From Hevea brasiliensis (taxonomy: Eukaryota; Streptophyta; Magnoliopsida; Malpighiales; Euphorbiaceae), in NCBI RefSeq assembly GCF_030052815.1, contig NC_079510.1, positions 30,085,823-30,149,822 on the forward strand: 64,000 nucleotides of DNA, in the 5' to 3' direction. The position numbers were made by a program, and so were the translations under genes. Of this stretch, positions 47,641-57,982 are shown piece after piece (position 1 is the first letter of the stretch; the number at the start of each line of letters is the position of its first letter). Below the pieces are notes generated by a model. The model made no database searches. It was not told where the DNA came from and worked only from the letters and a program-made list of their open reading frames with translations.

Positions 47641-48180
47641 GGGGTAATATTTTTAGTAATTTATCTTTTAAATATCTTTTTATATTTAATTTTTTGTTAA
47701 TATTTTTATAATAGTTATTATTAGTAATTTTTTATAATATTTTTATATTAATTTTTTAGCACTAGTTTTTCATTAATAATTTATTATTTTAGTAATTTTT
47801 TGAAAATTTTATTTATTTAAATTTTTATTTTTTATTTGGAATTTTTTTTTAAATTAGCAACCGACTTTTTAGTTGCCAAATTAATTATAAATAGTAATCG
47901 ATTTACAAAATGATTGTAAAACTAAAAGAAATCAAAGATGCCAAATTTTTTATGATTGATTATGTTTCCGTTGCTAAATCGATTGCTATTAGAAACCATT
48001 AGTTTTTAACCAAAAATTTTATTTTTTTTAAATTTAATTAATTCAACAACCAATTTGATTGTTGGTTGCTATTTGCAACCGGCTGAATCGGTTGCTAAAT
48101 TTGTTATTAAGTCGATTAGCAATTGATTTTAATAGATTAGCAACTGATTCGATCGGATTCTAATTTTTTTTTTTTTAGTG

Positions 48181-48500
48181 CTACAAATAAATGTTAAATT
48201 TTATTGATTAAAAACTTGAAAAAAAATCATTTTCTATTTTTTTTGAGAAATAAACAATATGGTATAATCAAGAAATTATACATTCCTCAATAAAAAAAAA
48301 TACATAAGTCACAAATTAAAAAAATATAAAAATAAAAATAAGTATTTTAGTGTGGTAGGTCCTACAAATAAAAATTTAATAAAATTTACATTTGTAATTA
48401 GAAAGTTTAATTGATTAATTTTTTTTTTCAAAAAATCATTTATTTTTTATTTGTTTTCTAAGAAGTAAACAACATGGTACAATCAAGAAATTATAGAGTC
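48181..48500. repeat. Host tandem duplication: rest of unit 1, then unit 2
   Basis: 48181-48309 completes unit 1. Unit 2 (about 48310-48500) repeats it at an offset of 182 bp. Shared text includes CCTACAAATAAA, GAAGTAAACAACATGGTACA (GAAATAAACAATATGGTATA in unit 1) and ATCAAGAAATTATA. Unit 2 has a single uninterrupted CTACAAAT where unit 1 carries the CACTA insertion. Confidence 0.85.
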
Positions 48501-49860
48501 TTTGTAAAAAGAAATCACATAACTCACAGCCAAAGAATCCTCTCTTCCTACCATTATTTGCCTCTAATTTGGGCTCAAAAAATAAACAGTTATCTTCCCC
48601 TTGAGCCTGTGTATTGGTAATGATTAGCAAAGAAATAACATTGTTCAGTTGTTCGGCATTATAATCCTCTTTATTTCTCTCGCTATTAACTTAGGTTTAC
48701 AATGTTTGGTTTGTGTTGATAGTTTGGATTACTTAACGATATTAGTCGATCTCTCCTTAAAAATTTATCTGAGTTTCGCTGACTCTTGTCTACCAAGAAA
48801 TCCTTACAAGACCAAATGCTTTTGCTTTGTTTTTGCTTTGTTAATTTGTTAATTTGATATCGTATTCTATAGTTAGCATCCATCAATTAGATATTCTATG
48901 TGTGTTTATTGTATTTTGTTTCCTAGAGCTCTCCTTCAGTTATCCACAAATGAAAATGGAAGAACGTGATCCATTGTCTCATTCTTATGTTTTAGTATTT
49001 GAGAAGATTGTGCTTTTCTAGTTAGTAATCACTAATATAGTTTTGTTATTCTAAATCTTAGTAATGTTTATGGCATTCTTTAAGAAGAAATAGTTGGAAG
49101 TTTGATTTGCTTACTGAAATCTTAATTTGGAAGATAAATTTACTAGCGGTCACTGAACTTTAAGGATAATTACAGTACGGTTACTCAATTTTGTTTTTTT
49201 CCTTAAAAGTCACCTAACTTTAATTTAAGAATCATTAAAGCCATTGTTACTGAATATTACAAGTTTTCAGGTTAATATGTTGATCTGTCATCTTTTTACA
49301 AAATGAAATTACCTTATTATCCTTTACTAGATGAGGACGCTGCTTACTCACTCTTTTCTTCCTCATTTTCCTTCACTTTCTCATTGCCCAAACAGTACCT
49401 CAAGCTTTCCTCCTCCTTCAAGCCTTGCTCTCACTCCTTACCTCATAGATATTAATGGGTATAATTTTTTGAGGCCATAGCAAGATCATTTGTTGCGAGA
49501 CCCATTTCCAAAATTCCAATTTGGCTGCTATTTGGCACTTTCCCACTATTGTGCCACTTACTTAGATGCACACAAAAGCATTTCAGCTTGTTTTTGCCTT
49601 GGTAATCTTTGATTGGTCAGAAATCAAGTCATTAATAATTGTTATTCAATTCTCACTAACATAGTCACTATACTTTCGCTGTCCTCTTTCCTCATAATGG
49701 TAATAGCGAAGCTCAAGCTCCTCTCCTCCTTTACGAAGCTACATTCTATTGTTGCATTTATCGCAAGATTCACATCAAATATATATACAGTTTATTTATA
49801 AAAATATAATTTATATAATTTTATTAAATTTTCTTTATTTTTTATTAATTAGTTATTGAA

Positions 49861-49975
49861 TTATTTTAAATTATAATTAAGTTATTAATTCTCTAATTAT
49901 ATATATATATATGTAAATTATAAATTATTTAATAGTTACTCTCTTAATACTATAATAAGTAGTCATTATTATAAG
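49861..49975 (+). repeat. Direct repeat, copy 1
   Basis: Matches 50655-50744. Shared blocks are ATTTTAAATTA, TATATGTAA, TTATTTAATA and TTACTCTCTTAATACTATAA. The copies are 0.8 kb apart. Origin unclear: ends of an old element or a segmental duplication. Confidence 0.7.
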
Positions 49976-50654
49976 GTAAGTTATAATAAATTAATATATA
50001 TTTATTATATATACCTATAATTTTATATTGTACATATATATAATTCTATTTTCTTTTTTTTCACTTTATATATACTTTTTCATATTATTAGTATTATTTT
50101 TAAGAATAATATTAATATTAGTAAATAAAGATAATATTTAAATATATTATGTTTCTTCAATATACAATTAAGAGGACATAATAAAATTTTGATATTTAAA
50201 ATGATAAAAATAATCACATGATTGAAACAATTTCAAATGATTCTATATCTTGAATCAATATTTTTTATTATATTACTATATTTTTATCATGAAATCTTCA
50301 TTAAAAGTTTGAGAGATAAAAAAAAATAAATAAAAAAATGAAACAATATTTAATTAACAAAAATAAAATTTAAAATAATTAATAAAAAAATTTAGGACAT
50401 TATTTAATTTTCATATATTAAAATTATAAAAATATATATAAATTAATATTATATATATATATATATATTAAAATTATTATTTGTCACGTGTATTACCTTG
50501 AGTAATTCTCTAATATATATATAAATCAGGAAGGTATTCCTAAGAGACTGACACATGATATTCTATTTCATGGTATTTCCACGTGGCATTCGCTATTATA
50601 TTGCCATGTGACTTCCTCTATGAAATTTCTCTATTTTTAATTAATTATTTATTT

Positions 50655-50744
50655 ATTTTAAATTACAACTAAATTATTATATGTAAGTTATAAGTTATTT
50701 AATAATTACTCTCTTAATACTATAATAAATAACTATTATTATAA
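50655..50744 (+). repeat. Direct repeat, copy 2
   Basis: Second copy of the repeat at 49861-49975, shorter by the (TA)n stretch. Confidence 0.7.
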
Positions 50745-52229
50745 TAAAATTAAAATTATTAATAGCTAAGTGAATTAGCACCCGCAATTCCCTAGTTAAA
50801 TATGAATGTTAAGGATAACAGCAGATAGGATATCCACAGAAATCTTAAATAATATTTTCAACTCAAATCTATTTTAAAACCTATTAAAATTTATCCTAAA
50901 CTATATAAATTCTTTCCAAATCTAATTATTATTATCCGAATAAGACCTGAACCCGTTCAAGTTTATATATTTTATGTAATAATTTATATAAAATATTTTT
51001 TTACTAATAATTTATATTTTAAAACTTAACAAATCTACAAAATATTTAAATTATATTTATTTAAAATATAACATATAAAAAATTTTGTAAATATTATTAC
51101 AAAATACATATTTTAGATTTAATTAATTATTTATATGAACAAATTCGAATAATCAATACCTAACATATAAAATTTAAATTTAACTTGAACTCGATGCAAA
51201 TGATTTATAAAACCGTGCTACCTAATTTAATTAAGATATGTAAAAAATCACTATGTGGCATATTAAAACTTACAAAATTTTGTCAACTATATAGCTTAAT
51301 AAGGATACTTAAAAATAGCTATGAGGCATCTTAAATAATAACAAAGAGCTTATTTCAAAATTTAAAATTAAATAGTATATATCTTTATATTTCTTTTTAT
51401 CAAATACAAATTTATTTATGCTGCTATTAAAAATTATTTATTAATAATTTAAATCAAAATTCATTGTTCACTTTTCTTGAATAATGGTATAAGGATTATT
51501 AAAATCTCTCTTTTTCACTTATCAAAATATCAATTAGAACAACAAAATGCAAATCTAAAAAAAAAAGCTAGAGAAAAAAAATAAAAATCACTAATTCAAA
51601 AATGATTATAACTTTTTTTGATTTTTTATATAATTATTTCTTAAATATTAGCATAATAATTAACAGAATATCTTTAAGTATACTTACTATTATATTTGAT
51701 ATAATGAACAAATTTTTTATTCGTTTACAATTTTTTTTAATTGCAATGACACTGCAAATATATTATATTGTTATAATTTTTTTAAGAACTGTTTAGAGAA
51801 AAATAGTTAATATTTATTTAGGAAATAAAATTTAATTCAATTTAATTTTTATAATCATATAATTATTCAAAAATATAATATAAATATAAATTATATTGAA
51901 TATAATTAATTAAAAAATTTATCATTAATAAAATTATATAATATGATTTTAAAAGTAATATTAAATTATATTATTAAAATGAATAATAAATAAATCACCC
52001 AACAAGCAAGTAAATCAGCGGACTCAAACCGATTGCATATTATTTAAACCTATTTCAATAGTGTCGGATTCAATTGAGTATCTGAACATATCAGAGGCAT
52101 TGCGATCCTAATGGATTGAAATTGTTCCTTGACCCCTGTTCGAACAGCAAAATTGAGAAATTTCAAAATGAAAAACAATATTAACAATTAAAAAAAAATT
52201 TCTTTTCCTTTGTGCTTTTCCACGTGGAA

Positions 52230-52985
52230 GCTCCAAGCTAGCCAGACTTTTCCACCCTCCCATTTCATTTCTCCCTTGGTCCCTGCTCTCTCTCTCTCTC
52301 TCTCTCTCTCTCACAAATTTCTGGAGAGAGACAAAAAAAAAAATAAAAATAAAAAAGAGAAAACGAAGGAGAAGAAGAAGAAATGCAGAAAGAGACCCCA
52401 CTGTGAATCAGGTGACGGTCTTGGTGATGGTTATCTGCACTCACTTTTTCTTCGAATTTTTTTTTGTTCATAACATTTAATCTCCTTATTTGATGTCAAT
52501 TTTTAATCTTTCTTATTCCACAATTTTCCCTCGTTCTTTTTCTTTTCCTTTTGCATCGAATTTGATCATTTCACGGGAAAAATCTTCTATCTTGTCTTCT
52601 TCTTCTTCTCTCTCTCTCTTGTTCAACGGAGCTCTCTCTGTTTCAGCTTTCTACTCCTTATTATGTCTGTTCTTCAATTTCTGCTTTTTGGGTTCTTTGA
52701 TTGAGCTTGGTTTCTTGATTAATTAACACCCCATTAGTCAGTTTCGGTTCCTTTACGTGTTTTGATGGATCTGCCCCTGCGATTTTTCTTATTATTTATG
52801 AAGGGTGGAGGCATTTCTTGATCATCTAATTATTTCCAAAATTTTCAATTCTTTTGTGATGCTTTCTTATTGAATCTTTACCAAAACTCTTCTTCTTATC
52901 CAACTAATCTTTCATGTCTATAACTTCATAGTCTGCTCTGTTTCTTTTCTTGAAGTTTTCTCTGTTTTTCAAGGAACTTTTTTAG
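52230..52985 (+). promoter_or_regulatory. 5' leader region of the glutaredoxin-like gene
   Basis: Pyrimidine-rich leader with a (CT)n tract (52286-52312), then GAGAGAGAC and an A/G-rich segment. Y-rich and GA/CT-rich leaders are common near plant transcription starts. A short upstream ORF (ATG at 52383, seven codons then TGA) lies in it. A possible 5'-UTR intron runs from AG|GTGACG (52412) to TTTTTTAG|ATG (52985). No convincing TATA box was identified. Transcript start unknown. Confidence 0.5.
52286..52312. repeat. (CT)n microsatellite in the leader
   Basis: About 13 CT units. Confidence 0.95.
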
Positions 52986-54290
52986 ATGGGTTGTGCAAGC
53001 TCAAAACAAAAGCGTTGCCGGCGTTGCCGGCACTGCCGGCACTGCCACGCACCCTATTCTCCGATGCCTCGGAGCTACTCAATGCATGTGGTTCATCCGT
53101 CGCAGAAAAGAGGCGATGGCTATCATGTGGTGGCGCTCACCTCCACCACATTAGGCTCTCTTGCGCTCGATTCACCTTCCAATTACAAGGACAATATCAA
53201 TGCTGCTATTGATATTTTGACAGCGAAAAGCAATGATGAGGAGAGTACCAATTTATGTGATGAGCAAAATGGGATTTCAAACGACAAGGAATTGAAGAGC
53301 AAGGAATTTTCAGTGGGGTTAATTGAAGCCAAGAGTTGGTCTAATATGATCCAAGAAAAAATTCCCAAAATTGTCCCAAGGACGCCAGTTAGAACGCCGC
53401 CTGGAGAGCCTGAAACCATCAATGCTTGGGAGTTGATGGAGGGTCTTGAAGAAGATGATGGTTCTGTACATTTGCCTCATCTGTTTCGCAGCTTCTCTTT
53501 CGATCTTTCTCGCGAAACAAATCCAGTTCCTGATAGCCCAAGATTGAATGGGACCACATTTTCACCAAATAATCCCCAGACTAGTCTCAAACCTCTTTGG
53601 CTTAAATTAGCAGACGAAGAAGCAAATTCCAAGTGTCCGGAATTCGACCCTCAAATCATTTCCACTTTCAGAAAATCTCTCCAGGATCTCTCTCCTGCCC
53701 ATCCATTTTACCTCAAGCCACCGGACGGTGAGAAACAATCACCTCTTTCTCCTCCCTTAGCCGGCAATAATCATATTAAAAACTTCTGTAAACGTGGGAA
53801 TGAGAAGGTGGTGGTATACTTTACAAGCCTGCGAGGGATTCGCAAAACCTACGAAGATTGCTGCCATGTGAGAGTGATCTTAAAGGGCTTAGGTGTTCGA
53901 ACTGATGAGCGAGACGTATCGATGCATTCAGGGTTTAAGGATGAGTTGAGAGAGCTATTGGGAGAAGGGTTTAGAGGAGAAGGAGGACTACCGAAGGTGT
54001 TTGTCGGAAGAAAATACATTGGAGGAGCTGAGGAGATACGGCGACTGCACGAAGAAGATCAGCTGGATAAATTGTTTGAAGGGTGTGAAATGGTGGAGGA
54101 CAGTGGTGGTGGAGCTTGTGAGGCTTGTGGGGATATCAGGTTTGTGCCATGCGAGACATGCTTTGGGAGTTGTAAGATATACTACGAATGTGACGAAGAA
54201 GAAGAAGAAGAAGAATGTGAGCATGGCTTTCAACGTTGCCCTGATTGTAATGAGAATGGACTAATACATTGCCCGATTTGTTGCTACTAG
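52986..54290 (+). CDS. Glutaredoxin-domain protein with Cys-rich C-terminus
   Basis: Single-exon, 434 codons. It belongs to the plant-specific glutaredoxin-like family of Arabidopsis At5g39865/At3g28850. The N-terminus MGCASSK is a consensus N-myristoylation site (Gly2) with a palmitoylatable Cys3, so membrane anchoring is likely; that supports this start. Residues 11-21 form a Cys/Arg/His repeat. A low-complexity, Pro/Ser-rich region follows, with a conserved WELMEGLEE block near 150 and a FRSFSFD block near 168. The glutaredoxin fold spans about 274-370: KVVVYFTSLRGIRKTYEDC, then DERDVSMHSGFKDEL, then LPKVFVGRKYIGGAEEI. The usual CPYC/CxxS active site is replaced by SLRG, as in the whole family, so classical disulphide reductase activity is doubtful. 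The tail (about 381-434) has four CxxC pairs plus an acidic run, probably binding zinc or an Fe-S cluster. No clustered partner genes. Family role is poorly known. Confidence 0.93.
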   Translation: MGCASSKQKRCRRCRHCRHCHAPYSPMPRSYSMHVVHPSQKRGDGYHVVALTSTTLGSLALDSPSNYKDNINAAIDILTAKSNDEESTNLCDEQNGISNDKELKSKEFSVGLIEAKSWSNMIQEKIPKIVPRTPVRTPPGEPETINAWELMEGLEEDDGSVHLPHLFRSFSFDLSRETNPVPDSPRLNGTTFSPNNPQTSLKPLWLKLADEEANSKCPEFDPQIISTFRKSLQDLSPAHPFYLKPPDGEKQSPLSPPLAGNNHIKNFCKRGNEKVVVYFTSLRGIRKTYEDCCHVRVILKGLGVRTDERDVSMHSGFKDELRELLGEGFRGEGGLPKVFVGRKYIGGAEEIRRLHEEDQLDKLFEGCEMVEDSGGGACEACGDIRFVPCETCFGSCKIYYECDEEEEEEECEHGFQRCPDCNENGLIHCPICCY

Positions 54291-54444
54291 CTAATGTCTT
54301 CCCACTGCCAGAAAACCAGATTTCTCCATGTCCTGCTTGGGGATTTCCTCAGCCCGATTCGTTATGGATTTCCTCAGCCTGATTCTACACATATGTTATG
54401 TCTCAAATTTATGGTATCAATTTAGATAAGAATTTCTTGTCTTT

Positions 54445-54450
54445 AATAAA
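54445..54450 (+). terminator. Candidate polyadenylation signal
   Basis: AATAAA 155 bp after the stop codon in a T-rich context (TCTTTAATAAATATTTTTCT). The first canonical signal downstream of the glutaredoxin-like gene. Confidence 0.6.
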
Positions 54451-55883
54451 TATTTTTCTCTTTGTTTTATGATTTGTTTGTCGTACAGTGAGGAGTTTTT
54501 GGGATGTAAGAGAGGAGATGGAATCGTATGAAAAAAATTGGAATAAAAGAAATTACAGGGAACAATGTGTTCCGAGCAGATTTTCTACTTCCCCAGTCAT
54601 TTGCCTTGTTGGCTGTACAAGTGTATGTATTTCAGAGGTAAAGGGAAAATAAAAATGTTTATTTATTTGAAAGATGAGAATATATTGTTATGTTTATGAT
54701 AATCGTTTTCATTTGTTTTTTTTTTTATGATATTTTTAAAATAAATTTTATAAAATTTTGTAAAATTTAATTGCATTTTATATGTTAATGTATTTAGTTT
54801 ATAAAAATTAAAATTAAAATTAAAATTTAGAAATTTAATTTTATAAAATTAATTATAATTATAACTCTGATATGTGTGTAAATTTATTTTATGGACTTCC
54901 AAATTCAAGATTTAGAAAAAGCAGAAAAGGAATTATAATTTCACTATTGGGGGTAGTTTTAAAAAGTGAGAATATATGAATTATAATTATAAAATTATTT
55001 TAAATATGAAATATATATATAATTTAATTAAAATTTTTTATCTCAATTTGTAGAATACTAAATAATGAAATTTATTTTAAATTAAAATTCATTTAAAATA
55101 ATTTTAAATTTATAATTGATTTGATCTAAATATACAGTATTATCACGCACCCCACATATCAAAAGAAAAAAATGGTGAACTTTTGGAAGCACTCTTTTTT
55201 TTTTTAATAATTAATTTGTCATTTTATATGTTAATTTTGCGGTAATTGTTAATTATATATTCTAGAGTAGAAAAAGAAATGTTATTGTATTAAATTAGTT
55301 AATTATGGCAAATTAGGTGAAGATTTGAGGTCAACCAAAAGTGGGTCGGCCAAGTGATCTTAAGAAGACGGAGATGATCAAAATAATGAATCACTTGGAC
55401 CGCAAAGGTTCGGAACATTGTTTAGTGACTTTCAACTTTCTGCGGAATGACCACTTCCTCGGAAAGTGACACCACCATATAAACCCCTTTTTTTAGCAAG
55501 GCAAAACCCACCAATTAATGAAATCCCTTACAAATTTTTGACCTTTTGCTCTTCAACCCCCACCACTCAAAATGTGATCTTTTGAAATGTTAAACCATTT
55601 AATTTCGTATCATTGAGTTTTTTTTTTTTCCTAGACAAGTATCATTGGGTATTAATTTAATGGCAATGAATCTAATGTTATGTGTATTTGCTTGTTTTTA
55701 AAATTGAATATGACCAATCAATAAAATAAATTAATTAAGAACTGAATCTCTAACCGATCTGATATAAAAATCAATTCTTTCTGCCTTGAAAAAAATATTG
55801 TCTATAATGAATGTTGAACCTATAACCTATAAAAGAGAACGTGTCTGCCTTTTCACCAGATAAAATTATTTTTCTTTTCTCAG
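54451..55883. other. AT-rich intergenic sequence
   Basis: No gene seen. A GC-balanced patch (55310-55560) holds no recognisable domain. Confidence 0.5.
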
Positions 55884-56343
55884 AAGATAGAGATGGATAG
55901 AAGTTTCATTAAAACAAAGGCTAGAGGCCTAATTATAGAGGAAGGCCCAAGGCCAAACTAAAAAGTTCCAACCACAATATTCAAACTTTGCCCAAAAAAT
56001 CAACCCAAACCCATTACAAGGGAGACCTTAACAGAATTTGGACCTAAACTTGAAATCCCTGACCTGATAGAAGACCTCAAACACGCCACCGAGAAATACA
56101 ACATGGCAAGGACCATAGCAACTATCAGGCTAATAGGCAGTGGGAGAAAAAGCCAACTGAAGCATTATCCGAGGGCCTACACGACTTAAAGAGCCTAAAG
56201 AGGAGGTCCCCAGAAACAGAACCCTAAAGCTTTGGGAAGGAGGTTGAACCCAACAACTAGAACTAGAATAGCATTACCATGGAAACCATCACCACCAAAC
56301 TATTGGAGCCAAAAACACAAAAGATCCATTCCTCAAAAGGCCA
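55884..56343 (-). repeat. Possible L1-type LINE 3' UTR fragment
   Basis: On the minus strand the segment ends GCCTTTGTTTTAATGAAACT followed by pyrimidine and A-rich text. Plant L1 LINE 3' UTRs commonly end with TTTAATGAAA just before the tail. GC-balanced, no ORF. This rests on resemblance only. Confidence 0.3.
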
Positions 56344-56367
56344 AGTGTTTACTGGTTTACAATCCTG

Positions 56368-57960
56368 CAAGTGCACTGATCGCGAACAAGTAATACAGTA
56401 GTGAGTAGAGTATCGTTCCTACGAGGAATTTATAGGCGTAAATACCAAGCTTGACAATAATTTTGACTGTTTAAACTACTGAATGTTTTGAGAGATTAAT
56501 TCTAAACTACCATTATAGATACTGAGAGTTAAATAAAGATAAAACTATGAACTTAAACTAAGAATTAATTGACAAAACAATTTCAAAATTAAGATTTCAC
56601 ACTTTAACCTTATTATGGACTTAACTTTACCTATTTAATAGATTGAGAATTATTAATTTGATGGAAATTAATCCTAAGATATCTTAAGTTCTCTCTCAAG
56701 GCACCTAAGATGGTGTATTTTAATTAATCTGAACCCTACTTTTATGGTGATCAATTTTAATTAAAACCTTTTAAGCTCTTTGATTAATTATGTGATTTCA
56801 CAAAGGATTTCAGCCTCTCTAGATCACATTTTCTAGGTTCAAAATTCTAATTTCCAATACTAATTTTTACCTTTTAGTTCTTCAACTAGTATCTTATATC
56901 ATGACTAAGTGGGTACTAACACATAGTATATATTAAGAACACAGAATATTGAATCAAAAAATAAAACTCAAATCCATTAAATAACCTTAATATATATTCA
57001 TAACAGACATTGAAAGTGATACTTTCCTAATCCTAGAATTAAACGAACTACTCACTCATGGTGAGTTTAACAAACATACTAAAATTAAAGTAAAATAATA
57101 TAAGATAATTTGAAGAAATATAACAAAAAAACCCAGAATAAAGAATCTGCAGCCTTGAACCTTTGAAACTTCAGTTGAGAGTCCTTCTCCTTGATGTTGA
57201 TGTAGTTTCTCTCTAAGTTGCTTAGAAAACTAGGGTTTGTATGTAAACTAAAACTGACTCTAACTTGAATTAAAGGCTCTTTTGCATGTCTCAATCATCT
57301 AGTATTTATATAAGGTATCTCAAAGTCATGTTTTAGAGTTTCAAGAGCCTTAGAAGTCTTTTCGAAATGAGAAGAAGGGAATTGGAGTCAAAACAAAAGT
57401 CTATCTACTGCAAAGTACACAACCCGTGTGGCAATACATAGCCCAAGGCCATGTAAGTCTCTGGACTAATTCGGGCTTCATTCATGAAGGAATAGCAAGT
57501 TACATAGGGGTAGGAAGTTTACATAGGGCTATTAACATGGCCCGCATACTGTCGTCTCTCCTTGGCTCTCCAGGTCTTTAGCTTCTAGAAGATTACACGG
57601 GGTTTGATGATTTACACAGGATCTATCATATGATCCGTGTACTGTGGTTTCTCTATGCCTTCTTTAATCTCTCTTAACCAAGGAGTTACATGGGTCAAGC
57701 TCCATGCTTACACGACCTGTGTAATGTTATGCAGTAGTCCTTCTTGCTTTTTCTGCTTTCCAAACTTGTCCAATTGACTTTCATGCCTTGGATATTCCTT
57801 AAAACACCTGAAAAGATACAGAAAATACAAAATTAAGTAGGGATTAACAAAATCAACAAAAACTAATGAAACTAAGTAAAATGCATGTAATTAATTACCT
57901 AAATGCTATGAAATACAATGCAATAGTGCCTTAAAATACCTATTTGATACAAGCGTATGA
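56368..57960 (-). repeat. 3' LTR of an Athila-type gypsy element (about 1.6 kb)
   Basis: Lies directly after a purine-rich AAAGTTTAAGTTTGAGGAT tract (minus strand) that ends the internal domain. On the minus strand it starts near TCATACGCTTG (TGATACGC in typical copies) and ends in GATCAGTGCACTTGCA. The last 80 bp, with CTCACTACTGTATTACTTG and GTTCGCGATCAGTGCAC, is characteristic of Athila-like LTR ends. A TATA box lies at 57303-57314. Two ACACGG/CCGTGT-type palindromic patches occur at about 57420-57730. The 5' LTR lies beyond the window, so LTR identity and target duplication cannot be checked here. Confidence 0.7.
57303..57314 (-). promoter_or_regulatory. TATA box in Athila-type LTR
   Basis: Minus-strand CTTATATAAATA, about 650 bp into the LTR, a plausible U3 promoter for transcripts reading toward lower coordinates. 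Confidence 0.5.
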
Positions 57961-57962
57961 AA

Positions 57963-57982
57963 TATCCTCAAACTTAAACTTT
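57963..57982 (-). other. Polypurine tract of Athila-type element
   Basis: Minus-strand AGTTTAAGTTTGAGGAT, a degenerate form of the AAGTTTGGGGGTG tract of Athila elements, next to the LTR. Confidence 0.6.

Larger units (their letters stand above)
42242..48180 (+). mobile_element. Non-autonomous CACTA transposon hosting a solo LTR
   Basis: Starts CACTACAAAAAATAATTAG and ends TTTTTTTTTAGTG. A perfect 3-bp duplication CTA flanks it (42239-42241, 48181-48183). Without the nested LTR (42381-46369 plus one duplication) the element is about 1.9 kb. It consists almost wholly of subterminal-type repeats, variants of GCAACCGATT/AATCGGTTGC in both orientations. No transposase frame is present, so it must be moved in trans. 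A 182-bp-offset duplicate of the target region (48310-48500) lacks the insert and shows a single CTA, an internal empty-site control. Confidence 0.93.
48501..52229. other. Intergenic sequence with degenerate repeats
   Basis: 48640-49100 is GC-balanced but shows no recognisable coding domain. 49145-49290 holds a GGTCACTGAACTTTAAGG-type repeat end common in plant MITEs. 49861-49975 and 50655-50744 are direct repeats (listed). 50815-51200 resembles the GGRATGRCAA/GAACCTGAACC repeat. The rest is AT-rich. Confidence 0.45.

Noticed and set aside
52108..52473. Overlapping ORFs upstream of the glutaredoxin-like gene
   Set aside because: They come from the (CT)n and A-rich leader and conflict with one another; they look like chance frames of a 5' leader.
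53988..54264. Other-frame ORFs inside the glutaredoxin-like CDS
   Set aside because: Shadows of the real frame, which carries the glutaredoxin fold and CxxC motifs.
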